Positions 1 through 8,722 of a DNA stretch of 64,000 nucleotides are shown here, piece by piece. This stretch comes from Bacillota bacterium. GTDB lineage: Bacteria; Bacillota; Clostridia; Acetivibrionales; DTU013. The stretch lies in assembly GCA_023426125.1 (NCBI GenBank), contig JAFABI010000084.1:20746-84745 (forward strand), in the 5' to 3' direction. Under the pieces are notes generated by a model. It ran no database searches, was not told the DNA's origin, and worked only from the letters and a program-made list of their open reading frames with translations. Made by a program: the position numbers and the translations under genes. Within the stretch, counting starts at the first letter, position 1. Each line of letters opens with the position of its first letter.

Positions 1-215
1 CGGGCGAATACCGGCTGCTCTTATTCCTCATGGAAAACAAGAACCAGATATTGACAAGAACACAATTGCTGGAGAAGAGCTGGGATTCCAACGGGAATTT
101 TGTGAATGACAATACGCTTACAGTAACAATGAAAAGATTGCGTGAAAAGCTAAACAACCCGTCCTGCATCAAAACATTCAGAGGGATCGGTTACCGCATG
201 GAGGATTATAAATGA
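1..215 (+). CDS. OmpR-type response regulator, C-terminal part (5' truncated by window edge)
   Basis: The reading frame is open from base 3 to the stop at 213-215 and must continue upstream of the window. The visible 70 residues form a winged-helix DNA-binding domain of the OmpR/PhoB type: EYRLLLFLMENK, then LTRTQLLEKSWD, VNDNTLTVTMKRLREKL and a terminal FRGIGYRME. The receiver domain is not in the window. The stop overlaps the start of the histidine kinase (ATGA, 212-215), so the two are translationally coupled. It probably controls the ABC transporter genes that follow; this is inferred from gene order. Confidence 0.9.
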   Translation, partial: GEYRLLLFLMENKNQILTRTQLLEKSWDSNGNFVNDNTLTVTMKRLREKLNNPSCIKTFRGIGYRMEDYK

Positions 216-1408
216 GTCTGAAACAGGTAAAAGGCAGAATCGTATGGACCGTTGTCTGCTGTATCGCACTGAGTGTTGCGGCCGGTTCAGGCATAACAAA
301 GGTCCTTGCCCTTCAGGAATACCGTCAGATGGCAATGCTGGCAGGACAGATGACGGAGGATTATCCCCGGATGACGGAAGCACTGATGGAAGCTTTAAAG
401 GGCGGGAGTGTTGAAAATATACCGCAGGGAGAGAAATTGCTGCTTCAGTATGGGTATTACCCTGAGGTCTTCTGGCACAGGAACCTGTTCTTTGCAATAG
501 CGGCGTCGGCGATCCTGCTTTTTCTTCTGGCCGTAACCATCTTCTGGCTGTTGTATTCCGTCCGCAGACGGAATTCGGACAGGATAAATGACATTGCAGA
601 TTACCTGAAGCAGGTAAATACAGGCCGGGAGAGCATAGTGAGGAAGGTGGGGGAAGATGATTTTTCCCACCTGGAGGACGAACTGTCCAAAATTGTTACG
701 GAGCTGCGCCAGACAAGAGAGCAGGCATTAAAAGGAAGGCAGGCTCTGGCCGGGAATCTGGCGGATATTGCCCACCAATTGAAAACGCCCATCACCTCCA
801 TGTCGTTGATGATGCAATTGCTGTCAGAAAACTGTGAAGTCGACAAGGCCGGTTACATAGAACGGATTGACCGGCAACTGGCACATATGGAACGGCTTAT
901 ATCCACGCTTCTAACCCTGTCGCAATTGGATGCGGGAACGCTGGAACTGAAGGAAGAGCCGGTAGATGTGCAGGTGATGTTTATTAAGGCATTGGAGCCG
1001 ATGGAAGATATCCTTCACCGGAAAAACATTGTGTTGAACTATCCGGAAAATGATCCGGAAAAAACGGCGGAGTTTACCGGGGACATGCATTGGAGTGCGG
1101 AAGCATTTTCCAACATCTTAAAAAATTGTCTGGAGCACACGGGAGAAGGAGGTGCCATTTCCATAAGCTGGCGGGAAAATCCGCTGTATACGGAAATTGA
1201 CATAAAAGATAACGGAAGCGGCTTTTTACGGGAAGACCTTCCACACCTGTTCCAGCGGTTTTACAAAGGGAAAAACGCCCGTAAGGACAGCATTGGCATC
1301 GGGCTGTCCTTTGCCAAAGCCATCGTTGAAAAACAAAATGGCATCATTCATGCTGCAAACGCTGTAGAGGGTGGCGCGGAATTTAGCGTCAAGTTTTATA
1401 AAAGATAG
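212..1408 (+). CDS. sensor histidine kinase
   Basis: A 398-residue membrane histidine kinase. Two membrane segments lie at about residues 10-32 and 91-115, enclosing an extracytoplasmic loop of about 58 residues. A HAMP-like linker follows, then the HisKA dimerisation domain with the phospho-accepting His188 in the motif AHQLKTP. The C-terminal HATPase domain shows NILKNCLEHT (N box), DNGSGF (G1) and GIGLSFAKAIV (G2). It autophosphorylates and passes phosphate to the upstream regulator. The loop is longer than in the nearly loop-less BceS kinases, so it may sense its ligand directly. Its place before an ABC ATPase and FtsX permease is typical of peptide or envelope-stress modules in Bacillota; the actual signal cannot be read. 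Confidence 0.93.
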   Translation: MSLKQVKGRIVWTVVCCIALSVAAGSGITKVLALQEYRQMAMLAGQMTEDYPRMTEALMEALKGGSVENIPQGEKLLLQYGYYPEVFWHRNLFFAIAASAILLFLLAVTIFWLLYSVRRRNSDRINDIADYLKQVNTGRESIVRKVGEDDFSHLEDELSKIVTELRQTREQALKGRQALAGNLADIAHQLKTPITSMSLMMQLLSENCEVDKAGYIERIDRQLAHMERLISTLLTLSQLDAGTLELKEEPVDVQVMFIKALEPMEDILHRKNIVLNYPENDPEKTAEFTGDMHWSAEAFSNILKNCLEHTGEGGAISISWRENPLYTEIDIKDNGSGFLREDLPHLFQRFYKGKNARKDSIGIGLSFAKAIVEKQNGIIHAANAVEGGAEFSVKFYKR

Positions 1409-1487
1409 ATAATAGGGGTGTCTGCAAAAAAATGTCACCGTAATGTCATTTGGGAGTGTTAAGATGTCTTCCAGAGGGGGCATGGAA

Positions 1488-2168
1488 ATGGAAATCCTGA
1501 AATGTGTGAATGTAACGAAAACCTACGGTAAGGGGCAGACAATGGTAACAGCGCTGAACCGTGTCAATCTGTCGGTAGGCAGGGGCGAATTTGTAGTCAT
1601 TGTCGGTGCGTCCGGAAGCGGAAAGAGCACGCTTTTGCATCTGCTTGGCGGAATCGACCGGCCGACGGATGGGCAAATCCTTATCGAAGGGACGGATATT
1701 GCGGCCTTGAAGCCTGAGGAGATGGCTGTTTTCAGACGCCGGAAGGTCGGGCTTGTTTATCAGTTTAATAATCTGATTCCCACCCTGGATGTTCAAAAAA
1801 ATATACTGTTGCCTGTTTTGCTGGATAAGCGCAAGCCTGACCGGCAATACTTCGAGGCGGTCGTAAAATCCCTCGGGCTTTCGGACAGGCTTTCCCACTT
1901 CCCGGGACAACTATCCGGAGGACAGCAGCAAAGAGCCGCCATTGCAAGATCACTTATCTACCGTCCCGCCATTTTACTGGCGGATGAACCGACAGGCAAC
2001 CTGGACCGGAAAAACTCCATGGAGGTTGTCGAAATGATTAAACTCTCCAACAGGAACTTCAACCAGACAACCCTGCTGATCACCCATGACGAACAGATTG
2101 CACTGGAGGCGGACCGCATTATCGCCATCGAGGATGGGAGAATCCTTTCGGACAGGATGGTGAAATGA
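1488..2168 (+). CDS. ABC transporter ATP-binding protein (MacB/LolD type)
   Basis: ATPase subunit of about 226 residues. It has Walker A GASGSGKS, the Q-loop region VYQFNNLIPTLDV, signature LSGGQQQR, Walker B ILLADEPTGNLD and the H-loop LLITHDEQ. The NLIPTLDV and GNLDRKNS stretches are characteristic of the MacB/LolD/BceA class that partners FtsX-fold permeases. Four in-frame ATGs exist (1443, 1464, 1482, 1488). I chose 1488 because AGAGGGGG at 1473-1480 lies seven bases upstream and the protein then begins MEILKCVNVTKTYGKG as in homologues; 1464 also has a GGGAG. The 3' end overlaps the permease start (ATGA at 2165). Confidence 0.93.
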   Translation: MEILKCVNVTKTYGKGQTMVTALNRVNLSVGRGEFVVIVGASGSGKSTLLHLLGGIDRPTDGQILIEGTDIAALKPEEMAVFRRRKVGLVYQFNNLIPTLDVQKNILLPVLLDKRKPDRQYFEAVVKSLGLSDRLSHFPGQLSGGQQQRAAIARSLIYRPAILLADEPTGNLDRKNSMEVVEMIKLSNRNFNQTTLLITHDEQIALEADRIIAIEDGRILSDRMVK

Positions 2169-4441
2169 TGGACATCGTGAAGGAATATACCCTGAATTAT
2201 ATAAAACAGAACAAGCATACCAGTATCACCATCCTATTGGCAATTTTTATAGCTACCGCCTTGATATCCTTAACTTGCGGCGTCTTCTACAACATATGGG
2301 TCAGTGATATGCAGGAGATCCGGGACAAGGAGGGCGACTGGCATGGGAAATTGACCGGTGCTATTTCTGAAGCTTCCTTCGGCTATGTTGCAAATCATCC
2401 GAATGTTGAAAAGGTTACCATCGTTTCGGAAGAAAATAGTGAAAAGACTGTGGAGATCCTTTTTCACAATCCGCGGGCCATTTATTCCGATCTGCCGCAG
2501 ATTGCCCGATCCGTGGGGATATCGACGGACCGGAAGGAAAATTCTTCGATCCAATATCATACGTCGCTGCTTTCCAGGTACTTTATTTTTAATCCCGGTC
2601 ATCCGGAAGATATTCCATTGGTGCCTGTGATATATCTGGTTACCATGCTGATCGCCTGCAGCGTATTGGTATTGATCATTCATAATGCGTTTGCCGTATC
2701 GGTTGCTTCACGGCTGCATCAGCTGGGGATCCTCCAGAGCATCGGAGCTTCGCCCAGGCAGATAAAACGTGCTTTGCTGTATGAAGCGTTCCTGCTGTCC
2801 GTTTTTCCGCTGCCCTTGGGGATTGTCTGCGGGTGGGGTTTATGCTGGGTTTTTAACCGCTTCATCAACAGCATTATCCGTTCCATCGGTGTGAACGAGG
2901 TATTTTTTCAGTATGGGCTGCCGTTAGTGCTGCCTGCTTTTTTTGCTTCGGCACTGACGATCTGGCTGTCGGCTATGATCCCCGCAAGGCAGATAAAGAA
3001 AATGAATCCCCTGGACGCTATCCGGCGCGGTACGGCACCACCCATCACAAAGGGACACAAATATCCTTTGCTGACACGTATTACGGGAATTGAGGGAGAG
3101 CTTGCAAAAAAGTCCCTCTATGGACGCAGGAAATCCTTCCGGACGTCTACGGTTTCCTTAACCCTTTCTTTTTTGCTTTTCAGCGGTTTTATGAACATGG
3201 AGGCCATTTCACGCATAAGCAATCAGATTACTTTTTTTGAAAGGTACCAGGACGCATGGGATTTGATGATAACCATAGAAAACCAAGACAGGCCGGACTC
3301 CGGTCTTTTAACCGAGCTGAAAAGAGTATCCGGCATAGAGAAAGTCATCTTGTACAACAAGGCTGCTGCGCTGGCAGCTGTCACGAAGGGGATGCAAAGT
3401 GACGAGCTGGCAGGGATCGGAGGGTTAGAGCGGCTTTCCGGCGAGGAAGGTCCGGTAGCGGCAGGGGATGGCGCGAGCTTTTTCTTAGAAGCTCCCATCA
3501 TTGCATTGGACGATGAGAGCTTTAACGAGTATTGCAGAACTATCGGGGCGGATGCTTCACTGTTCCATGCCAGGGACAACCCCGGGGCTATTGTCGTAAA
3601 CACGATATGGGATAATGTAAACAGCGATAGGCGCAACAAGCGGATGATCCCCTTTCTGAAGCTTCAAAACAATGAGCGGATGAGCTTTTATGAAAATACT
3701 CCGGGAGCGGCGGAGAATGATGGAAAGTTTATCCTCGAGGCTGTTTTCAGCACAGACAAATTGCCCGGGATCGGGGAAGAGTTTCCCAACTTTTCGCTGG
3801 TGCAGATTATTCCCCAACGCACTTATCTTTCCGTTGCCGGCAATTTGTCAGGCGAACAAGGTACTACTTCTGCAAAGGATATCTATATTAATATCCTTGC
3901 GGCGTCGGAGGAGAAAATCCCGGCTATTGCGCAAAACTTAAAGGATCTATGTTCCAGGTGGTTGCCGGATGAAAACTATACGATTGAGGACAAATTGCAA
4001 ACCCAGGAAAAAAACGATAACATCCGTTTTGCCGCAAAAGCGGTCATCGGGTGCCTGGCGGGTCTTCTTGCTTTAATCGGCATCGTAAATGTGTTTGCGA
4101 ATATTTTAGGCCATTTGTATCAGCGGTACAGGGAAATTGCTATCTTGAAGTCGGTCGGGCTTTCACCCAAAGGCATAAGAAAAATGCTGATCTGGGAGGC
4201 TGTATTTTTTGGACTTTATCCTGTTTTGTTCAGCCTGCTGATCAATATTCCGCTGGTAGCTCTGGCACTAAACGCCAGTTTCATTACACCGGCTTTATTC
4301 CTCGGGCAGATGCAGTTATTGCAGATCGGCTTGTTTGAGGCAGTGATTTTATTTTCCGTAGGGCTTGCCTATTATATCGGCGGCTGGCAATTGCATCGTG
4401 CGGATACCATCGCCGTGCTGAGAGAACAGTTTGACGCCTGA
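2165..4441 (+). CDS. FtsX-like ABC transporter permease
   Basis: A 758-residue permease with two FtsX domains. An N-terminal membrane segment (about residues 18-42) is followed by a roughly 110-residue outer loop and the first three-helix FtsX bundle, which carries the cytoplasmic motif LGILQSIGASPRQIKRALLYEA. A large extracytoplasmic domain of about 250 residues follows (about 370-620). The second FtsX bundle carries REIAILKSVGLSPKGIRKML. Such proteins usually work with a MacB-type ATPase as mechanotransmitters or in export and resistance to peptides rather than as simple importers. It is translationally coupled to the ATPase and lies in one operon with the two-component system. The substrate is unknown. 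Confidence 0.9.
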   Translation: MMDIVKEYTLNYIKQNKHTSITILLAIFIATALISLTCGVFYNIWVSDMQEIRDKEGDWHGKLTGAISEASFGYVANHPNVEKVTIVSEENSEKTVEILFHNPRAIYSDLPQIARSVGISTDRKENSSIQYHTSLLSRYFIFNPGHPEDIPLVPVIYLVTMLIACSVLVLIIHNAFAVSVASRLHQLGILQSIGASPRQIKRALLYEAFLLSVFPLPLGIVCGWGLCWVFNRFINSIIRSIGVNEVFFQYGLPLVLPAFFASALTIWLSAMIPARQIKKMNPLDAIRRGTAPPITKGHKYPLLTRITGIEGELAKKSLYGRRKSFRTSTVSLTLSFLLFSGFMNMEAISRISNQITFFERYQDAWDLMITIENQDRPDSGLLTELKRVSGIEKVILYNKAAALAAVTKGMQSDELAGIGGLERLSGEEGPVAAGDGASFFLEAPIIALDDESFNEYCRTIGADASLFHARDNPGAIVVNTIWDNVNSDRRNKRMIPFLKLQNNERMSFYENTPGAAENDGKFILEAVFSTDKLPGIGEEFPNFSLVQIIPQRTYLSVAGNLSGEQGTTSAKDIYINILAASEEKIPAIAQNLKDLCSRWLPDENYTIEDKLQTQEKNDNIRFAAKAVIGCLAGLLALIGIVNVFANILGHLYQRYREIAILKSVGLSPKGIRKMLIWEAVFFGLYPVLFSLLINIPLVALALNASFITPALFLGQMQLLQIGLFEAVILFSVGLAYYIGGWQLHRADTIAVLREQFDA

Positions 4442-4632
4442 TTGCGGATGTGCAAGATAGGAACGTGAAAATCCGTATTGCAGTGTGGAATGCCGATAAA
4501 GGAGTTCGCCAATGATGCCATGGGTAAATGATGCCGGAGAAATAACTGCATACCTTGTGCGCGGCCTGCAATATGACCGCAAGGCAAACTGCATGGGAAA
4601 CAGGAGGCGGTTGGAAGGATTGCCGGTGCCGG

Positions 4633-5751
4633 TTACATGTATTGTTCCAGAACAGCAGCCCTTTCTCCCATCTGTTTTTCGAAATTGAAAACCTCCTTGA
4701 ATTTTTCCTGACCGCATGCCGACAGTGTGTATAACTTTTCCGGGCTACGATAATATTCAAGAATGCTTTCGGCAATACTACCCACATCGGCAGGAATAAT
4801 AAAAATATCCTTTTTATGCTGGAAATGGGCATTCTGGTTCAGCGGGTCGGTGCAAAACACGGCGACATTGTGTAAGCCCGCATCGATACAGCAGCCTGTA
4901 GGAAAGCCGTCGTAGCTTTTGCCCGGTATCAGGAGGAAAGGGACATTTGGGGAAAGGATAATGTCCATTCCCGCATAGAATTCAGGGAAAAAACTGTGAT
5001 CCCGAAGACCATGAAAGGTTATCCTGGCACCGAGGGCGCCGGTATCGATTTCATACCTGTCAAAGTTGCCCACCACATGGAACATGATGTCAGGAGCAGC
5101 ATCCAGAAGTTTTTTGCACACGTCGATAAAAATGTGATAGCCTTTGTCAAGCCCCAGAGGCATATATTTATGGGCAACAAAGCATATATCGAAGGTATTT
5201 TTGTCTTTTCCATAAAGCTTTTTGGGTAAGGCAGTGTGGAAATACTGTGGGTGCGTTACCATGCCGTAAATATATACAATTTTGTCCGGAGTGACAAAGC
5301 CGCGGCTGGTGATATAATCATAGGTCATTTTCTGAGTGACAATAACTTTTTTCAGGAGAGGGGATTGAAGGACTTTTATCAGTCTTGTATCAATTTCGGC
5401 GTCGTTTATCCAGTATCCCCCGCCGGGATATAGTTCAAATATGAACGGTGTTTTTGCCAGTTCATAGACGAAGTAAAAACTGAATGCATTGCTTAGAAAA
5501 ACCGTATAGTACAAGGAGTAAGATTTGCCGGTCCAGTCAAACACTGTAAAGGGTTTAACCCTGCCCTTGAATTGCGGATAAACGGTCTCATATTCACTGT
5601 GGTGCATATCGTATCTGGTGGAGTAAACCTCACAGCCGGGATACTTCCCCAGATAATAATTGAATTCGGAGATTCTGAAACCTGTCCTCAGATTTGGAAA
5701 ATAATCATCGAGAATTGCCAGCTTTCCATGAGATATATCATTTATTTCCAA
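4633..5751 (-). CDS. glycosyltransferase, GT4-like (GT-B fold)
   Basis: A 372-residue cytoplasmic protein. The C-terminal half has the usual GT4 layout: a Rossmann strand FDICFVAHKYMPLGLDKGY, then DIMFHVVGNFD, ITFHGLRDHSFFPEFYAGMDIILSPN, and the nucleotide-sugar site region SYDGFPTGCCIDAGLHNVAVFCTD. The usual E-x7-E motif is weak: only one acidic residue is placed as expected (CCIDAG). The N-terminal half binds the acceptor. It lies 135 bases downstream of a second glycosyltransferase on the same strand, so the two may act on one glycan (cell-wall or S-layer glycoprotein). The acceptor is not predictable. Confidence 0.8.
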   Translation of the reverse strand: MEINDISHGKLAILDDYFPNLRTGFRISEFNYYLGKYPGCEVYSTRYDMHHSEYETVYPQFKGRVKPFTVFDWTGKSYSLYYTVFLSNAFSFYFVYELAKTPFIFELYPGGGYWINDAEIDTRLIKVLQSPLLKKVIVTQKMTYDYITSRGFVTPDKIVYIYGMVTHPQYFHTALPKKLYGKDKNTFDICFVAHKYMPLGLDKGYHIFIDVCKKLLDAAPDIMFHVVGNFDRYEIDTGALGARITFHGLRDHSFFPEFYAGMDIILSPNVPFLLIPGKSYDGFPTGCCIDAGLHNVAVFCTDPLNQNAHFQHKKDIFIIPADVGSIAESILEYYRSPEKLYTLSACGQEKFKEVFNFEKQMGERAAVLEQYM

Positions 5752-5886
5752 ATTTTATCCCTCGATTCCTTTTACATATTCGCTGTGGCCTGTAATTGTT
5801 TCCCGGCTGTCAAGGCGCTTATGCTTTCCAAGGTCCTGCCCATCACCGGCCCAATAGTCTATAGTATGCGGTTTGCAATGGGAATG

Positions 5887-6786
5887 TTAATTTGCATTTG
5901 TCACATAAAAGTTGAAATTTTCCAGCGCCCAATCCATATGGTAAAAATGGGTTTTATAGGATGCGGGATCATGGATGGATGCGCAATAAACCGTCCTCTT
6001 GCCCTGGTTCAGCTCGTTGAAGTATTCTAGATATTTCCACCTATATGTCTGGGAAAAGGATACGTTTTTATATTTGCTGTTCCTGATGTCAAAGCAGGTT
6101 TTGCTTTTCCTGTCAAGCTTGCACCAGTTGCTGCCTTCGCACGCATGGCAGGGAATGGTTTGCGCCAAATCAATGGGAATATCGGTAGTAAATCCTGCTT
6201 TATAGGGAGTGTATTTATTCACTCTGATTGACAGTTCTGCATCGCCGTAACCGTTTTCTTCGCACCAGTAGCCAATCAGGTTGATCAGTTCCGGCCTCAG
6301 GCACTGGCAGTGCCCGGGGACGAAATCCGCGATTGTGCCGACTTCACTCTTCATTAACTGCAGATACCTTACGCCGTTTTTCTCCTTTGGGGCTACCGCC
6401 GGCTGATAGGCAGGAAGCGGATTAGGCCTGGGCACTCCCAGGAGTCCGACCTCCGGGAAGGTCTGAAAGATTTTCATAAAACGGGTTATCCAGTCGGGGG
6501 CGTAAAAATAGACATCGCTTTCAACAACAATGAAATACTGGTCCGGCCTTCTACGTGTCAGCGTGAAATTCATCGGATAAATCGGTCCGGTATTCACGGG
6601 GAACCGGGTTTTGGACTTGATACGGCTGTCCTGTAAGCTCTGGATAAAATCCCAGGTGTTATCCTGTGAATTATTGTCGATGATATGGAGCTCAAAATCA
6701 TCGGTTGTTTTTAAAAGCGAATTCAGGTTTCTGACGGTCAATCCCATTCTGTGAAAGGTGGAATAGCTGATTAAAGGTGGTGTCAT
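5887..6786 (-). CDS. glycosyltransferase family 2 (GT-A fold)
   Basis: About 299 residues from the ATG at 6786, which is preceded by GGAGG with a good spacing; an upstream in-frame start at 6858 lacks a ribosome site. The N terminus shows the GT2 nucleotide-binding pattern: ISYSTFHRMGLTVRNLNSLL, then LHIIDNNSQDNTWDFIQ. The metal-binding DxD equivalent is VVESDVYF. A Cys/His-rich stretch (IPCHACEGSNWC) near residue 225 could bind a metal or form disulfides. It is probably co-transcribed with the GT4-like gene downstream. Confidence 0.85.
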   Translation of the reverse strand: MTPPLISYSTFHRMGLTVRNLNSLLKTTDDFELHIIDNNSQDNTWDFIQSLQDSRIKSKTRFPVNTGPIYPMNFTLTRRRPDQYFIVVESDVYFYAPDWITRFMKIFQTFPEVGLLGVPRPNPLPAYQPAVAPKEKNGVRYLQLMKSEVGTIADFVPGHCQCLRPELINLIGYWCEENGYGDAELSIRVNKYTPYKAGFTTDIPIDLAQTIPCHACEGSNWCKLDRKSKTCFDIRNSKYKNVSFSQTYRWKYLEYFNELNQGKRTVYCASIHDPASYKTHFYHMDWALENFNFYVTNAN

Positions 6787-6964
6787 AAATATACCTCCAT
6801 ACCAGTATTTCTGATGCAAGCCTTTATAATCCGCATAAGGCAAATAGACTGTAAGCATATTGGCTTTCCAACAGTTTGCTTTTACCAGTCGGGTATATTA
6901 TAGATTATGTAGTAAATCGAACGATTGTTACAGCAGATTCCGTTTATTGTAATGCAACCATAAT

Positions 6965-7173
6965 GCAAATGGGGACAGTTCTTTTTTATTATTAATTATT
7001 GAACTCTTGAACTCGACTTTTCCTCCTTTGAGATTCCCATGTCGCCAAGGCTCCTCGGAATAATACAATCAGACTTAAATATAATTACTAGCGGAGCGCA
7101 GTCATCTTGTTTTTTCTCTGAAAACCAAGACAGGAAAGTTGAGTTAGAATAATGAAGAACTGTCCCCATTTGC
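6965..7173. mobile_element. 209-bp MITE-like element with GGGGACAGTTCT ends
   Basis: The two ends are a perfect 18-bp inverted repeat, GCAAATGGGGACAGTTCT, at 6965-6982 and (reverse complement) 7156-7173. Weaker matching continues inward (ATTATT, then AACTCRACTTTTCC-like on both arms). No gene lies inside. The ends match those of the RAYT element at 12405-13612, so it is probably a non-autonomous relative. It fills most of the gap between the glycosyltransferase and the permease gene. Confidence 0.75.
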
Positions 7174-7324
7174 CATTTGCAATTTGGATTCATCGCTTTT
7201 TCCCGAGGCTGTTGGACAAAGCCTGGCTGGAAAAATCAGAAATATCCGAAAACTGAGAGAGCATTGATAGCTCACCCGCAATGGACATTTTATGGATAAA
7301 AGGAGCAGAAAAGCAGTAAACCGT

Positions 7325-8722
7325 CTATTTTTTCCTCCGGAAAATATGCATGATCTGTCTGTGATAAAATAGTAAAACAGCGGGTGCCAGTAAAAAGAGC
7401 AGCCTCCCTACGATGGTATTGGCGAAAAGAATCAATGCGCCCAGCCATCGGCTTCTACCGGTATAGACGCCAAGTATGTCTTCGCGGACGGCAGTTTTCA
7501 GCATGGCTCCAGGCCGGGACAGGGGCGGATAGTTGTCAATATCTGCGATAATTTCATTTCCTTTCTTTTCAATCACTCTCTCCACATAGATGACGTTATC
7601 ACTCTTAAAAAGAATGATTTGACCTGTTTCGATCGGGAATTGGCTGTCGACCTTTTTAAAATAGGCAAGATCATTCAGCATGATGGCCGGTTCCATGGTA
7701 TCGGATTTGAAGACATAAGGGATTACCCCGCGTATTGTCACCTCACTGCCGGGCCTTGATGCATTAATCAAAATGACCATGATGTTAAAAGCAAGCGTGG
7801 CGCAAATGAAAATAACCAGGAAGACGGTTAACGACAGGTCGATGATTTTGCCGTACCGCGCTTTTTTTTCGCTGTTGACGGCGGCTTTTCTTTTGCCTGT
7901 CCTTGAATCCACATATACGACTTCGGTATTGGAAGGCAGAGGATAATCATTGATGGGAAGGGTATAGTATCTTGCCACATTCCGGGCGCCATAGATGCAT
8001 ATCAGACCGCATATAGCAATCATTGCCATAGCGGCAGGCAAAAACAAGGAACGGCTGAAGTCAAAAAGGTTGTAGAAATTCTGCATGGCAACGCGGTTGG
8101 ATAAAAGCGCATAATATCCCAGCACTGCTTTAAGCACGATAATGAGGACTGCGGATAAAAAAGCAAGATAACGGGCGTTGATAATGGTTTTTACATAAAG
8201 GGACAGCGTCAAGCAGAGAATGCTTATGAGGACAAGGTCTATAAATCCGGCAAAATATAGGGCTGGCATATAAGCGTATATAAAGGGATATTTGAGGAAA
8301 ACGGTGAGGAATACCGTAAAAACAAAGCCAATGGTATAGATGATAAAAAGCGAATACAAAAGCGCTACAAGTTTGGAGAAAATCATCTTTACCGGGCGAT
8401 ATCCCATTTGGACTAGCAAATACCACGAATTTTTTCTTATTTCGGAGAAGAAAAGGTAGTCGTAATAGTAAATGAAATAAGCCGTATTCAGCACATAGGC
8501 TACATGAATATAAATATATACTGTTGAAAAAAAGCTGGGCTGCATGATCTGTGGGGCTGCTTCGGAAAGCACGCTTTTTTGCAGTGTTTGAAATACAAAA
8601 TAAAGCGCGAAGGAAAAAAGCCCCAGAAAAACTGCAAAGGCTGATTTCCTGTTTGTACTGGTCCTGTTTTCCGTATAGATCTGACGGAGTTCCTTTTTAA
8701 AGTAGCTTGTTTTGTAAATCAT
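7325..8722 (-). CDS. ABC-2-type permease fused to a catalytically altered SipW-like signal peptidase domain
   Basis: About 465 residues. Residues 1-280 hold about six membrane helices laid out like an ABC-2 permease. A seventh helix (about 305-328, SLTVFLVIFICATLAFNIMV) anchors a C-terminal domain that aligns by motif with signal peptidase I of the SipW/ER type: GVIPYVFKSDTMEPAI, then GQIILFKSDNVIYVERVIEK, ADIDNYPP, EDILGVY, and a final membrane helix. The nucleophile Ser of S-G-S-M-E-P is Thr here (SDTMEP, about residue 342; codon ACC). The base His of the THRIV motif is Glu (VERVI, about 381). The domain is therefore probably not a working SipW-type peptidase. The gene overlaps the degenerate ATPase gene upstream by 26 bases. 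The start at 8722 was preferred over 8743; both lie inside the upstream gene. Confidence 0.8.
   Translation of the reverse strand: MIYKTSYFKKELRQIYTENRTSTNRKSAFAVFLGLFSFALYFVFQTLQKSVLSEAAPQIMQPSFFSTVYIYIHVAYVLNTAYFIYYYDYLFFSEIRKNSWYLLVQMGYRPVKMIFSKLVALLYSLFIIYTIGFVFTVFLTVFLKYPFIYAYMPALYFAGFIDLVLISILCLTLSLYVKTIINARYLAFLSAVLIIVLKAVLGYYALLSNRVAMQNFYNLFDFSRSLFLPAAMAMIAICGLICIYGARNVARYYTLPINDYPLPSNTEVVYVDSRTGKRKAAVNSEKKARYGKIIDLSLTVFLVIFICATLAFNIMVILINASRPGSEVTIRGVIPYVFKSDTMEPAIMLNDLAYFKKVDSQFPIETGQIILFKSDNVIYVERVIEKKGNEIIADIDNYPPLSRPGAMLKTAVREDILGVYTGRSRWLGALILFANTIVGRLLFLLAPAVLLFYHRQIMHIFRRKK

Noticed and set aside
212..4441. BceRS-BceAB bacitracin module
   Set aside because: The kinase has an outer loop of about 58 residues and the permease has two widely separated FtsX bundles with a large second loop, unlike typical BceS/BceB; only a general MacB/FtsX assignment is justified.
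7190..7288. A 32-codon minus-strand ORF (MSIAGELSMLSQFSDI...) downstream of the permease fusion
   Set aside because: It has no ribosome site and no recognised family; it could be a gene remnant but cannot be supported.
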